Positions 9,510-18,331 of a stretch of DNA of 45,620 nt are shown here, piece by piece (position 1 is the first letter of the stretch; each line of letters begins with the position of its first letter). The stretch spans positions 1-45,620 of the forward strand of contig NZ_SMFM01000013.1 in NCBI RefSeq assembly GCF_004349085.1, written 5' to 3'. The stretch is from Flavobacterium caseinilyticum (GTDB taxonomy: Bacteria > Bacteroidota > Bacteroidia > Flavobacteriales > Flavobacteriaceae). The notes below the pieces were generated by a model. The model saw only the letters and a list, made by a program, of their open reading frames with translations, did no database searches and was not told the origin of the DNA. The translations under genes and the position numbers were made by a program.

Positions 9510-10133
9510 ATGGAATTTAAAACGCTAAGAAATATCGAAAACAGTTTTCGCCAAATCAGGTTGTACGCTCTTGTATTTGCCGTTCTCTGCATCAGTGTTG
9601 CAGGATATGCAGTATGGCAATCTTACCGCTTTGCAGAAGAACAGCGCCAGAAGATCTATGTACTGGACAATGGCAAATCACTAATGCTGGCACTTGCACA
9701 GGATGCGTCCATCAACCGACCGGTCGAAGCAAGGGAACATGTAAGACGTTTTCACGAACTGTTCTTTACGCTGGCTCCCGATAAAAATGCTATCGAAAGT
9801 AATATGAGCCGGGCGTTTAACCTTGCCGATAAAAGTGCTTTTGATTATTACAAAGACCTTTCGGAAAAGGGATATTACAACCGTATTATATCGGGCAACG
9901 TACAGCAACGTATCGAAGTAGATAGTGTGGTCTGCAATTTCGACACCTATCCCTATGCGGCACGTACCTATGCCAGACAGTTCATCATCCGTTCCAGTAA
10001 TGTGACCAAACGTAATCTGGTTACTTCCTGTTTTCTTGTGAACTCTGTCCGTTCGGACAATAACCCGCAGGGCTTCAATATCGAAAAGTTTACTGTTGTG
10101 GAAAACAAAGATATAGAGGTCATTGAACGCTAA
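9510..10133 (+). CDS. traK: Conjugative transposon protein TraK (VirB8-like)
   Basis: The 207-residue protein has one N-terminal membrane anchor (RLYALVFAVLCISVAGYAVW) and a periplasmic domain with the TraK signature region EQRQKIYVLDNGKSLMLALA. A bitopic protein with a ~160-residue periplasmic domain matches VirB8, which nucleates the secretion channel. It is followed 11 bp later by traL. Confidence 0.92.
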   Translation: MEFKTLRNIENSFRQIRLYALVFAVLCISVAGYAVWQSYRFAEEQRQKIYVLDNGKSLMLALAQDASINRPVEAREHVRRFHELFFTLAPDKNAIESNMSRAFNLADKSAFDYYKDLSEKGYYNRIISGNVQQRIEVDSVVCNFDTYPYAARTYARQFIIRSSNVTKRNLVTSCFLVNSVRSDNNPQGFNIEKFTVVENKDIEVIER

Positions 10134-10144
10134 AAACGTAGGAT

Positions 10145-10366
10145 ATGAAAAAATTACGAACTGATATGGACAATTGGTTTGAGAAACTGGATGAACGTTG
10201 GCGAACACTGCCTTTAAGAAAACAGCACAAGTACACGCTTTACTTTTTTGCGGGGTATCTGTTGCTTAGCGCAGGGGTTATTTTCAAAGTATGGTATGAT
10301 ACCAGCAAGTCCAATAACGATATGGTCATTGAGCATATCGAAAATCCTGTTTTCAAAAAGAAATGA
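10145..10366 (+). CDS. traL: Conjugative transposon protein TraL (DUF3989)
   Basis: A small 73-residue protein with a basic cytoplasmic N-terminus (KLDERWRTLPLRKQHKYT) and one membrane helix at about residues 36-55. Size, start motif and position between traK and traM match DUF3989/TraL. The molecular role is unknown beyond belonging to the transfer apparatus. Confidence 0.85.
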   Translation: MKKLRTDMDNWFEKLDERWRTLPLRKQHKYTLYFFAGYLLLSAGVIFKVWYDTSKSNNDMVIEHIENPVFKKK

Positions 10367-10409
10367 AGTCCTGCACTCTTGCAGGATACAGTATCAACAA
10401 TTTTAAAAA

Positions 10410-11747
10410 ATGACATTCATGAAAGAAAATGAGAATAAAAAAACGGTTGTTCGGGTAACGGAAGGTAACCCAGCAGCAACCGAAGATGTTTTGCAAGAAA
10501 GTACACAGAACAAAGCCCAAAAGCTTAAAAAACCACTTATATTCGGTTTGATGGGTGTTGTGTTCATCGGCTGTATGTACTTGATATTTAAACCGTCTTC
10601 CGAGAAAAAGGAAATCGATAAAATCGGACTGAACGAGGTTGTACCTCAGGCTACTGGCGCAGGAATGCCTGCCGATAAGGGTAAGGCATACGAGGAGGAA
10701 ATGCTAGAACGTAAGAATCAGGAAAAGAGGAACGCTCTCACATCTCTTTCTGATTACTGGAATACCGACGAAAATGTAGAAGCGGAGGAGGAGCTACCTA
10801 AAGAAGAAGAAAGCTACAGCAGTGCCAACGGATCTGGAAAACAAAGTAATCCCGCTTTAAACAGTTACCGCAACGTGCAAAGCACATTAGGCTCTTTCTA
10901 TAAGGACGATAATTCTGAGACGCAGGAACTCCGCAAGCAATTGGAAGAATTAAAGGAAAAACTGGCTGAGAAAGACGTTCCAGCCAAAGTAACGGTTGAT
11001 GATCAATTAGCATTGATGGAGAAATCCTATCAGATGGCTGCAAAATATCTTCCTTCAGGTACAAATATGGGGGAAGTTGTACCTGCCAATGATGCTGTTT
11101 CTAAGTCGTCTTCATCTACACAAAAAGAGCAGTTCGTGGCATTCACTTCTGCAAGAAAGAACACCGTATCTGCCTTGTACCGTGAGCCTAACGATAGTGC
11201 CTTTTTAGCAGATTGGAGTCAAAACAAGAACAGCGGTTTTTATACTGCCAGTGCTTTAGAACAAGTGGTACAACCCAAAAACAGTATTAAAGCCTGTGTA
11301 CAGGAAACGCAGACCATTATTGGTGAAACTGGAGTACGATTACGGTTACTGGAACCCGCCCAAACGCCTAATCGTAGCATTCCCAAAGGAACAATTTTAA
11401 CGGCTAATGCCAAACTTGAGGGAGGACGTTTACAGCTCAAAGTTACTTCCATAGAACTGGACGGAAATATCCTCCCGGTTGATATTACGGTTTATGATCT
11501 GGACGGTCAGCAGGGTTTGTATGTGCCGTATTCGCCCGAAATGAATGCCCTTGGCGAAATGGCTGGCAATATGAGCCAGCAATCCGGGACGAGCCTGATG
11601 CTTACCCAATCGGCAGGACAACAGGTTGCCGCTGATTTGAGCCGTGGTGTAGTACAGGGCATTTCGGGCTATTTCTCCAAAAAAGTGAAGACACCGAAAG
11701 TTACCTTAAAGGCAGGGCATCAACTGTTCCTTGTTTCCAAAAAATAA
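10410..11747 (+). CDS. traM: Conjugative transposon protein TraM (VirB10-like)
   Basis: The 445-residue protein has a cytoplasmic N-terminus, one membrane helix near residues 46-63 (LIFGLMGVVFIGCMYLIF), a Glu/Lys-rich linker and a coiled-coil segment (about 170-200). A conserved C-terminal beta domain contains RSIPKGTILTA. This is the layout of TraM, a VirB10-type protein spanning inner membrane to outer core. An inner start two or three codons in (M4) is possible. It lies between traL and traN as in CTnDOT. Confidence 0.92.
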   Translation: MTFMKENENKKTVVRVTEGNPAATEDVLQESTQNKAQKLKKPLIFGLMGVVFIGCMYLIFKPSSEKKEIDKIGLNEVVPQATGAGMPADKGKAYEEEMLERKNQEKRNALTSLSDYWNTDENVEAEEELPKEEESYSSANGSGKQSNPALNSYRNVQSTLGSFYKDDNSETQELRKQLEELKEKLAEKDVPAKVTVDDQLALMEKSYQMAAKYLPSGTNMGEVVPANDAVSKSSSSTQKEQFVAFTSARKNTVSALYREPNDSAFLADWSQNKNSGFYTASALEQVVQPKNSIKACVQETQTIIGETGVRLRLLEPAQTPNRSIPKGTILTANAKLEGGRLQLKVTSIELDGNILPVDITVYDLDGQQGLYVPYSPEMNALGEMAGNMSQQSGTSLMLTQSAGQQVAADLSRGVVQGISGYFSKKVKTPKVTLKAGHQLFLVSKK

Positions 11748-11772
11748 TGTTAAACATAAATAGAATTAAACA

Positions 11773-12666
11773 ATGAAAAATTACTTAAAAACCTTTTGGG
11801 CATTTGCCATGATTATTGGCTTTGCAGTATCCTCTTTTGCACAGGACAGCGCAATAACTCCTCTTGCTTTGGGTAAGATAGAACCGTACCTTATGAAAGT
11901 TACTTATGACAAGACTTCGCATCTGATTTTCCCGACCGCTATCCGCTACGTGGATCTGGGCAGTGAATACTTGATTGCAGGAAAAGCAGAAGATGCCGAA
12001 AATGTACTACGTGTAAAAGCATCGGTAAAAGAATTTGAACCGGAAACCAATTTTTCGGTAATTACCAATGACGGCCATTTTTACAGTTTCAATGTGAATT
12101 ACAGCTCATCCCCGGAGGTGTTGAGTTATGACCTGCTAACAATGCAAAAGACAGAGGACAAGGCTAATGGAAGTGATGTACTTTTTGAAGAGTTGGGTAA
12201 CAACTCACCATCTCTGGCAGGCTTGTTACTGGAAACAATTTACAAAAACGATAAAAGCATTGTAAAGCATATCGGGGCGAAAAGTTTCGGCATACAGTTT
12301 CTCCTGAAAGGAATTTACATCCATAATGGTAAATACTATTTCCATACGGAACTCGCAAACCGTACCAATGTTCCTTTCCAGATTGATTTTATAAATTTCA
12401 AAGTGATGGATAAAAAGATTGCCAAGCGAACCGTGGTGCAGGAAAGACCAATGATGCCATTACGCACTTACAAGCCGCTGGACGAGATTGGTGGGAAAAT
12501 GACCGAACAAAATGTGTTTCTGTTGAATCAGTTTACCATTGCCGATGACAAAGTGTTATTAATTGAGATTTTCGAGAAGAATGGGGGCAGAAATCAAACA
12601 CTTCAGATAGAAAATTCAGATTTGATCAAGGCTCGCTTGATTAACAATATGCATCTAAAATTTTAG
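11773..12666 (+). CDS. traN: Conjugative transposon protein TraN (VirB9-like)
   Basis: The 297-residue protein has a signal peptide ending near SSFAQD and a beta-rich exported body with the family segment KTSHLIFPTAIRYVDLGS. TraN proteins are the VirB9-type outer-membrane core component. It sits 25 bp after traM and 27 bp before traO in the standard order. Confidence 0.92.
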   Translation: MKNYLKTFWAFAMIIGFAVSSFAQDSAITPLALGKIEPYLMKVTYDKTSHLIFPTAIRYVDLGSEYLIAGKAEDAENVLRVKASVKEFEPETNFSVITNDGHFYSFNVNYSSSPEVLSYDLLTMQKTEDKANGSDVLFEELGNNSPSLAGLLLETIYKNDKSIVKHIGAKSFGIQFLLKGIYIHNGKYYFHTELANRTNVPFQIDFINFKVMDKKIAKRTVVQERPMMPLRTYKPLDEIGGKMTEQNVFLLNQFTIADDKVLLIEIFEKNGGRNQTLQIENSDLIKARLINNMHLKF

Positions 12667-12693
12667 TAATCCATTAAACGTAATAACAGAAAA

Positions 12694-13254
12694 ATGAAAA
12701 AGTATATTTATACGATGATGTTTGCCTTTATGGGTATTACTATCGCACAGGCACAACGAATGTTGCCTAAACAGAAAGGATTGGAAGTAAACGCAGGAAC
12801 TCTATCTAATAATAATCCTAGCAGGAACTACTACTTTAATATAGGTATGACCGTAAACGGTAACAACGGCAATTATAAGCTTTGGGCTTTGGAATATACC
12901 CATCAATATTATGGATACAAAGATCTCGGTATACCGAACGAAACCTATACAGCCGAAGGCGGTTACAGTTTCTTCCTGCTGGGTGATACCCGTAAGAACA
13001 TTACCCTGAATGCAGCAATAACTGGTATACTGGGTTATGAAAGCATTAACCGTGGCGAAGCTTTGTTGTATGACGGGGCAAAAATACTGACTGAGGACAA
13101 TTTCATTTACGGGGCAGGCGGACGGCTGTCTTTTGAAACATACTTGTCCGACCGTTTTGTGATGATTCTTCAGGGTCGCACAAAAGTTTTGTGGGGTACG
13201 GATCTGGAACAGTTCCGACCTTCAGCCGGTCTGGGATTGAGGATTAACTTTTAA
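12694..13254 (+). CDS. traO: Conjugative transfer protein TraO
   Basis: The 186-residue protein has a signal peptide (MKKYIYTMMFAFMGITIAQAQ) and alternating hydrophobic/polar beta strands ending in an aromatic-terminated strand (GLGLRINF). That is compatible with a small outer-membrane beta-barrel. TraO is known from Bacteroides transfer operons, with no defined biochemical role. It lies directly before traQ; the traP gene found between them in CTnDOT is absent. Confidence 0.88.
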   Translation: MKKYIYTMMFAFMGITIAQAQRMLPKQKGLEVNAGTLSNNNPSRNYYFNIGMTVNGNNGNYKLWALEYTHQYYGYKDLGIPNETYTAEGGYSFFLLGDTRKNITLNAAITGILGYESINRGEALLYDGAKILTEDNFIYGAGGRLSFETYLSDRFVMILQGRTKVLWGTDLEQFRPSAGLGLRINF

Positions 13255-13272
13255 CTTTTAAAATATAAAACA

Positions 13273-13713
13273 ATGATAGCATTTTTCAATAAATTCAAAA
13301 TTGGCTTACTGCCAATGTATGTATTATTGGCAATCCTGATAAATTCTGTTACATCCTGTGGCAAAGACGAATTGGAAATACAAGATGATTTCCCTTTTGA
13401 GGTAAAGGTGATGCCAGTACCCAAAGAAATTGCTAATGGCAATTCCGTTGAGATTAGGCTTACGATACAGCCAACCGGTAATTACAGTAACACACAATAT
13501 TTTATTCGTTACTTCCAATTTGACGGACAAGGAACTTTGCATTATTACGATGAACCTCCGTATCTGCCCAACGATTTGTATCCGTTGCGGGCTAAGCAAT
13601 TCAGGTTGTATTATACTTCGGGCTCCACCGTCTCCCAATCCTTTGATGTATGGATTTCGGATAATTTCGGGAACGAAAGGCAGTTGAACTTTGAGTTTAA
13701 CAGTAGCGATTAA
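13273..13713 (+). CDS. traQ: Conjugative transfer lipoprotein TraQ (DUF3872)
   Basis: The 146-residue protein has an N-terminal hydrophobic segment running into a lipobox-like NSVTSCGKDE, so lipidation at Cys near residue 29 is likely. The mature part is beta-rich with the DUF3872 signature FRLYYTSGSTVSQSFDVWISDNFGN. It is the last tra gene before a strong terminator, so it closes the operon. Function in transfer is not defined. Confidence 0.88.
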   Translation: MIAFFNKFKIGLLPMYVLLAILINSVTSCGKDELEIQDDFPFEVKVMPVPKEIANGNSVEIRLTIQPTGNYSNTQYFIRYFQFDGQGTLHYYDEPPYLPNDLYPLRAKQFRLYYTSGSTVSQSFDVWISDNFGNERQLNFEFNSSD

Positions 13714-13761
13714 CTGCCAGGTATTCGTTTACGTTTATATTATAAACATTTGCATTTAATC

Positions 13762-13790
13762 ACAACCCGAAGTTGATCTTCGGGTTGTTT
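13762..13790 (+). terminator. Intrinsic terminator of the tra operon
   Basis: ACAACCCGAAG (13762-13772) and CTTCGGGTTGT (13778-13788) form a perfect 11-bp stem with a 5-nt loop, followed by a short T-rich tail. It lies 48 bp after the traQ stop. Confidence 0.85.
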
Positions 13791-13930
13791 CATTTCCTGT
13801 TTTCCAGACGTATCTATAATACAAACATTGGATAACTCCATAAACCTTACTATCTTTAAATAAAATATAGAAAAAAGACTTTACGAAAGAGGATATTATT
13901 TCAGTGATAAAGTAATTTAACTGCATTCCT

Positions 13931-14479
13931 ATGAAAGATGTTATAGCACGTACCAATAGATTTTATATCGAAATGTCCCGAAGAGTACTTTCTGAAAAGG
14001 AATATGATGTATTGCTGAAGCTCCTGATAGAAAAAATGACACTACAGGAAGTGGCCTCCATTTATGGGGTCACCGGTGAAAGCATCCGCCAAATTTACGA
14101 AAGTACATATAAAAAAGTACAGAGCGTAACCCAGTTACTTGCTGAAATTGAATACTATAAGCAAAAATTAGAACAGTTAAAATATGACTTTAAATGCGAG
14201 ACCAAGCAAATCAAAAAAAGTAAAAATAATACTGAAATTGTCCTGCATATAATGCTTTATGAAAGCCATTTTCCTTTTAGTAAGAGAATGCATAACATGT
14301 TCGAGGTTTTGGATATTCAAACCATAGGACAACTAGCCGAAATACCTCTAAAAAGTTTTGGGTGTTTCAGGGGATTTAAAGAACAGTGCAAAAAAGAACT
14401 GACCGCATTTATAGAGTTTGAAAACATTGAACATCTTTTTGAGGGTTTTTCTGTGTGGAAAAAACAGCCAATCCAGTAA
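13931..14479 (+). CDS. Sigma-region-4-like HTH protein with alpha-CTD-like C-terminus
   Basis: The 182-residue protein has two recognisable parts. Residues ~18-60 contain a sigma-70 region-4-type helix-turn-helix (SEKEYDVLLKLLIEKMTLQEVASIYGV then ESIRQIYEST). Residues ~115-165 have a helix-hairpin-helix pattern (FSKRMHNMFEVLDIQTIGQL, then a GFKEQCKKEL helix) like the RNA polymerase alpha C-terminal domain. A charged coiled coil joins them. It lacks sigma region 2, so it is not a complete sigma factor. A role as accessory transcription regulator of the element is inferred. It lies alone between the tra terminator and the convergent PRTRC cassette. Confidence 0.7.
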   Translation: MKDVIARTNRFYIEMSRRVLSEKEYDVLLKLLIEKMTLQEVASIYGVTGESIRQIYESTYKKVQSVTQLLAEIEYYKQKLEQLKYDFKCETKQIKKSKNNTEIVLHIMLYESHFPFSKRMHNMFEVLDIQTIGQLAEIPLKSFGCFRGFKEQCKKELTAFIEFENIEHLFEGFSVWKKQPIQ

Positions 14480-14525
14480 TTTGGAATGACAGAAAATCCA
14501 GTTATAGTAAGGCGACGTTCTTTTG

Positions 14526-14563
14526 CTTCTTTTCTTTGGTGGCTGATGTGGAAAGAAAAGAAG
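14526..14563. repeat. Perfect 12-bp inverted repeat (purine/pyrimidine arms)
   Basis: CTTCTTTTCTTT (14526-14537) is complementary to AAAGAAAAGAAG (14552-14563) around a 14-nt spacer. It lies 47 bp after the sigma-like gene. It may be a terminator part or a triplex-prone polypurine tract; the sequence does not decide. Confidence 0.5.
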
Positions 14564-14684
14564 TCGGCTGAAACAACGAAAGGGATAATGAATATCCCTT
14601 AGAAATAAGATTCCAACCTGTTTGGTAAAATGCGGAGTGAGGAAGTGCGAAAGGTGCATTTTGGTAAAGTGGTTGCACCGATTT

Positions 14685-14734
14685 GGCGCAAAAAGACTGT
14701 CCCGACCATCGGAAGGGAGTGTCTTTTTGCCGCC
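14685..14734 (+). terminator. Stem-loop between convergent genes, terminator-like
   Basis: GGC plus GCAAAAAGAC (14685-14697) pairs with GTCTTTTTGC plus CGCC (14721-14734), with inner GTCCC/GGGA pairing possible. The stem sits between the plus-strand sigma-like gene and the 3' end of the minus-strand ThiF gene. Its central 35 nt (14692-14726) closely resemble the terminator at 41641-41675. Confidence 0.55.
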
Positions 14735-14746
14735 CGATTTTGACTA

Positions 14747-15556
14747 TCAGGCGACTTTTATGGGATGGGTGCGAAAGTCCTTTAGATTGTGAAAAAATCC
14801 CCTGTACGGTGTCATACCATGCCGAAATAAGTTCCATAAAAGGGAGCATCCCATTTGGGTTAAAGAGGAATTGATAAACAAATCCTGTTTCTCAAGTGCT
14901 TCTGCTAAACTGCAGCTTGGCGTGTCATCCTCTTGTTCGGACTGCTTTAATAACTCTCCAAATTCTTCGGTAATCATTGGCAGGCTTGCCACCGTTTCGT
15001 ATTTCTCCGAATTGGGTTGATGAATGTTTCCTATGGTAGACAGCAACACTTGTCCTGTATGCTGGCTATTGCCAAAATCCAGCCAATATTTCGGTTCGTC
15101 CCTGTGGTGTCTGCGGTTGCCTATTTCTTTCAGTATTTCAGCAACGCCAAACCTTGCCTGTACATTATCCACGCAGGTAATGTAAATAGTTGCCTGTGCT
15201 TCTTCGGGTATTCTGCCCGAACTGTCCTTTTCAAACTTTGCGGTTTCGGCTTTCCAATTCGTCCCTGAAAAGCGGTTTACACGGTTGATTAGTGCAACGG
15301 ACTTGTACAAGCCTGTTTCACTCTCTGCAAAACGCTGTCTTCCTAAATTGGCATTGGTTACAGTATCATCATCCCATAGGCGGACACGTAAGCCTGCGTG
15401 TCCCAATTCGATTAAGCTGTGGTTCATTTCCATTAAAGCGGTCAGAACCTTTGAGCCTGTCCCACCTGCACCGATTAAGTTTACCGTAATGGGATTGGTA
15501 GGGCTTATCAGATAGTTATCGGTAAAATGTACTTTTAGTTTCTCGGTATTCATCAC
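14747..15556 (-). CDS. PRTRC system ThiF-family protein
   Basis: The 269-residue protein has the E1/ThiF nucleotide-binding motif NLIGAGGTGSKVL near residue 26 and the adenylation segment WDDDTVTNANLGRQRF near residue 60, then CVDNVQARF. This matches the ThiF-family member of the PRTRC (ParB-related, ThiF-related cassette) found on plasmids and integrative elements. ThiF-fold enzymes adenylate a C-terminal glycine of a partner or a small molecule; the substrate here is unknown. The start overlaps the stop of protein B by 4 bp, and it is last in the minus-strand operon. Confidence 0.85.
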   Translation of the reverse strand: MMNTEKLKVHFTDNYLISPTNPITVNLIGAGGTGSKVLTALMEMNHSLIELGHAGLRVRLWDDDTVTNANLGRQRFAESETGLYKSVALINRVNRFSGTNWKAETAKFEKDSSGRIPEEAQATIYITCVDNVQARFGVAEILKEIGNRRHHRDEPKYWLDFGNSQHTGQVLLSTIGNIHQPNSEKYETVASLPMITEEFGELLKQSEQEDDTPSCSLAEALEKQDLFINSSLTQMGCSLLWNLFRHGMTPYRGFFHNLKDFRTHPIKVA

Positions 15557-16275
15557 AATAGATTTTTAATGGTTTTGTTGTTCTTTTTCAATACATCATT
15601 AGGAAAGGCTTCGCTAGTTTCAATCAATTTTTTCCAAAGGCTTACGCAATTCCCTTTTATGGGACTGTGTTCTCCTAATAGATGGCTGAAATAGCTATTA
15701 AAAAAGTAGTCTTCCCAAGCACTTATAAATTCCTCCACGGAAGCGGAATTTTTAATGTCTATACTTACAGTTCCCATACACACTTTACCGTCTTCATAAA
15801 TGTTGAAGAAAGGAGCAAAATACAATGGTGTATTTTCTGTTGGTCTTCTGTCAGTAGTAATAGCAAATAGTGCTAGGCTGTTTTTACTGGCATACCAAAG
15901 CATTGATGGTACATGTGCTTTGCCGTTGGGTATGCCCAAACCCTTCACAAAATAAAATTGCTGTTTCTGTGCTTTGGTGTACCAAAGTACCGTGCCTTTT
16001 TCGCTCGGATTGATATGCAATATATTGGTCGGTAAAATTCCTTTTGGCTTTAAAAAGGCTTTGTCCTTTTCTTTGTCGGTGTGTAACGCCTTTGCTAACA
16101 CTTTAGCTTCATTTACGGTCAATGGATGGGCATTGACAGGATTTCCGTTTTTGTCCATATCAAAATGCTCCACGTACATATTGGTATTCGTTCCTTTGGT
16201 TTGATAAAAAACCAATGCGGATTTTGGGTGGTAAAGCGTTCCAAAATTCTCAGTTATGTCATTTATGTTGTTCAT
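15553..16275 (-). CDS. PRTRC system protein B
   Basis: The 240-residue protein begins MNNINDITENFGTLYHPKSALVFYQ and contains LPTNILHINPSEKGTVLWYTKAQ, the core pattern of PRTRC protein B. No catalytic motif is evident. It overlaps the upstream F-position gene and the downstream ThiF gene by 4 bp each, which indicates tight translational coupling and a joint function with the ThiF-like enzyme. Confidence 0.82.
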   Translation of the reverse strand: MNNINDITENFGTLYHPKSALVFYQTKGTNTNMYVEHFDMDKNGNPVNAHPLTVNEAKVLAKALHTDKEKDKAFLKPKGILPTNILHINPSEKGTVLWYTKAQKQQFYFVKGLGIPNGKAHVPSMLWYASKNSLALFAITTDRRPTENTPLYFAPFFNIYEDGKVCMGTVSIDIKNSASVEEFISAWEDYFFNSYFSHLLGEHSPIKGNCVSLWKKLIETSEAFPNDVLKKNNKTIKNLL

Positions 16276-17447
16276 TTTCTAGAGGTTTTATAGTCATATA
16301 ATAGTGTGCATAGTTCATCCAAAAGGGCAAATAAACGGTTCTCAAAATCAAGATTGGTTTGTGTTATGTTGCTTCCGTCAAAGCGTTTGCAAATAGTAGG
16401 TTCTTCCATTGCTCCATACTCGTTAAACTCATTGTTAATGCTGTCGGTAAGCCTCTCATACAGCCAACCTGTGGTATCTGCTATAAAGGAGATATACTTT
16501 TCCATTCCAACGGTTTCGGAGTCATTCTCATCATTATAGGGGTCTACTTCGGGTCTTGGAGCGTTTCGAAAAATGCTCTCGTGTGGATATTGCGTATAGA
16601 GAACAAAGGCATCGCAAGCCACTTTTTGACATTCCAAGTCGAATGTATCACGGCTTTTAAAGTGTCTTAAGCGTTGTTCAAATATCTGTAAATTGATACG
16701 GTTGAATAGTTTTTGTTCTATCCGTTCGCCTATCCATTCGGCTTTTACAATCTCTGCAATACAGCTATTTGTTTCTTCGGTATAATCATCCTGTTCAATC
16801 CAATCGTTCATCATTTCGTACATCCAATACAGATAGCTGTTTTCCTGTCTGTAATAGGGTATATCGGCAATATGATACAGATAACTGCAAACCGAAACGA
16901 GCAATTGAGCCGTCTTTTTACGCTTTGGGTCATTGAGCATTTGAAAGAGTGGAACAATTGGAATATAGTACAGGGTTGTACCTGTGCCGTATCGTTCCTC
17001 GCTTGTAAAAAATGTTTTCTTACTATCCTGTACCAAACGTAAATTATCCCAATTGACATTGTTCTTTTTTAACTTGTTTTCCGCATCCCACATAGCCAAA
17101 GCTATATTATAGGGATAGCCATAATCTTTCGTTTGTAACGGTTCAATGCCGTAATGTTCTGCAAGTTGGGAAAGGGACTTGTAAAAATCCCTCTCTATTT
17201 TTGCTGTTTTCTTACAAGCTTGTACGGATTGAACTGTTTTGAGTTTTGGCAGAAACGCACACTTTAGAAAACCATTGGCAGCATTGCTATCGGTACGGAT
17301 TTCTGTTTGTCTTTCTGTACTTCGTTTGTGTCTTTGGCTCTCTGCATACATTGTGCGAACTCGCCCAATTGTCGGTGCAGTTGCCGTTGTGTTTTTTGTT
17401 CGGGTATGCTGATAGTTCCCGATAGGATATTGCTTTGCATAGTTCAT
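16272..17447 (-). CDS. PRTRC-cassette protein of unknown function (F position)
   Basis: The 391-residue protein has a basic, Thr/Arg-rich N-terminus (about 1-55), then an apparently globular helical part with many Tyr and Glu residues and an acidic stretch EVDPYNDENDSETVG near residue 305. I do not recognise a domain. Its place between proteins C and B, with a 4-bp overlap into B, suggests it fills the slot of a PRTRC F-type component, but sequence membership in that family is unverified. Confidence 0.65.
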   Translation of the reverse strand: MNYAKQYPIGNYQHTRTKNTTATAPTIGRVRTMYAESQRHKRSTERQTEIRTDSNAANGFLKCAFLPKLKTVQSVQACKKTAKIERDFYKSLSQLAEHYGIEPLQTKDYGYPYNIALAMWDAENKLKKNNVNWDNLRLVQDSKKTFFTSEERYGTGTTLYYIPIVPLFQMLNDPKRKKTAQLLVSVCSYLYHIADIPYYRQENSYLYWMYEMMNDWIEQDDYTEETNSCIAEIVKAEWIGERIEQKLFNRINLQIFEQRLRHFKSRDTFDLECQKVACDAFVLYTQYPHESIFRNAPRPEVDPYNDENDSETVGMEKYISFIADTTGWLYERLTDSINNEFNEYGAMEEPTICKRFDGSNITQTNLDFENRLFALLDELCTLLYDYKTSRK

Positions 17448-17464
17448 CGTTTTTAATTTTTGGT

Positions 17465-17683
17465 TTAACCTTTTGTTCCCATTACGCTTTCCAATTTGTA
17501 TTCTATCCTATCATCACGGATAATAGGGGCAGATACTTTTGCCGTGGTTAGTATGGGATACGTATTGGCGTAAAAATTCAATACCGCTTCCACACTCCAA
17601 CGTGGTTCGGGGTCGGTCAGTCTGATGTCCTGTCCTTTATCTTTAAGTATAAATACTCTTTCTAACTGTGTTGCTAATAACAT
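17465..17683 (-). CDS. PRTRC system protein C
   Basis: A compact 72-residue protein with the family pattern RLTDPEPRWSVEAVLNFYAN, TYPILTTAKV and the C-terminal GTKG, typical of PRTRC protein C. It is a short alpha/beta protein; a small protein ending in glycine beside a ThiF-like enzyme invites a ubiquitin-like-modifier reading, which is inference only. It lies 17 bp before the F-position gene in the operon. Confidence 0.85.
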   Translation of the reverse strand: MLLATQLERVFILKDKGQDIRLTDPEPRWSVEAVLNFYANTYPILTTAKVSAPIIRDDRIEYKLESVMGTKG

Positions 17684-17700
17684 AACTCTTGGATTTTGTA

Positions 17701-18237
17701 TTAAACATTAGGTTGCTCTGTCGCAAACAGACCTGTTGAAGAAAATTGGTTTGATAGTTCCGATTTGCGTTTTCGTATCTCGTCCGCTTTTTCGGGGTAG
17801 TCGGTAATTTCGGGTACTTTCATCCACGCATCACGGAATTTGCCTTCTTTTTCCAATTCATCCGCTTTTGCCATTCCCTCTTTAAATTTCTTGTCTTTGG
17901 CTTCCTGTTCCTTTTTCTCTTTTTCGCCTTTTTCCTTTTCCATTGCCGATTGCTTTTTAGCTTCTTCCAACTGTTTCATAAAGGCTTCCATATTTACCAT
18001 TAAACCCGAAGCGGTTTGTAAAGGTGTTGCTATCTGCTGAAAAAATCCCTCATCCAATTCATCTGCTGTTCCCCTTAAATTAAGCGGAGGTATCAGTTGT
18101 TTTGCAGTATCTCCGCATTGTTCGTTTTGGAGAATAACCGATACAATAAGGTTGTTTTCTGCTCCCTTTGCTATGGTTAGGTGCAAATCTCCTTGTATGT
18201 CCATTTGTGCTATCTGATTGAAAAAATTTGTGTTCAT
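17701..18237 (-). CDS. PRTRC system protein E
   Basis: The 178-residue protein starts MNTNFFNQIAQMDIQGDLHL with NLIVSVILQNEQCGD and LIPPLNLRGTADELDEGFF, matching PRTRC protein E. A highly charged Lys/Glu coiled coil occupies about residues 85-130. It lies 17 bp upstream of protein C in the same operon. Its function is unknown. Confidence 0.82.
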   Translation of the reverse strand: MNTNFFNQIAQMDIQGDLHLTIAKGAENNLIVSVILQNEQCGDTAKQLIPPLNLRGTADELDEGFFQQIATPLQTASGLMVNMEAFMKQLEEAKKQSAMEKEKGEKEKKEQEAKDKKFKEGMAKADELEKEGKFRDAWMKVPEITDYPEKADEIRKRKSELSNQFSSTGLFATEQPNV

Positions 18238-18331
18238 CGTTCTAAAATTTAATTGTCCATTTTTTTTAATGTCTTCACATTATAAAGTTTTTTAAAGGCT
18301 ACCACCATTTAAGACGGTAGCCTAAGGGTAT

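Noticed and set aside
9681..10208. 175-codon minus-strand frame opposite traK/traL
   Set aside because: It covers two well-recognised tra genes in antisense and shows no protein signature.
14502..14849. 115-codon minus-strand frame covering the convergent region
   Set aside because: It overlaps the ThiF gene end and two hairpins; composition does not look protein-coding.
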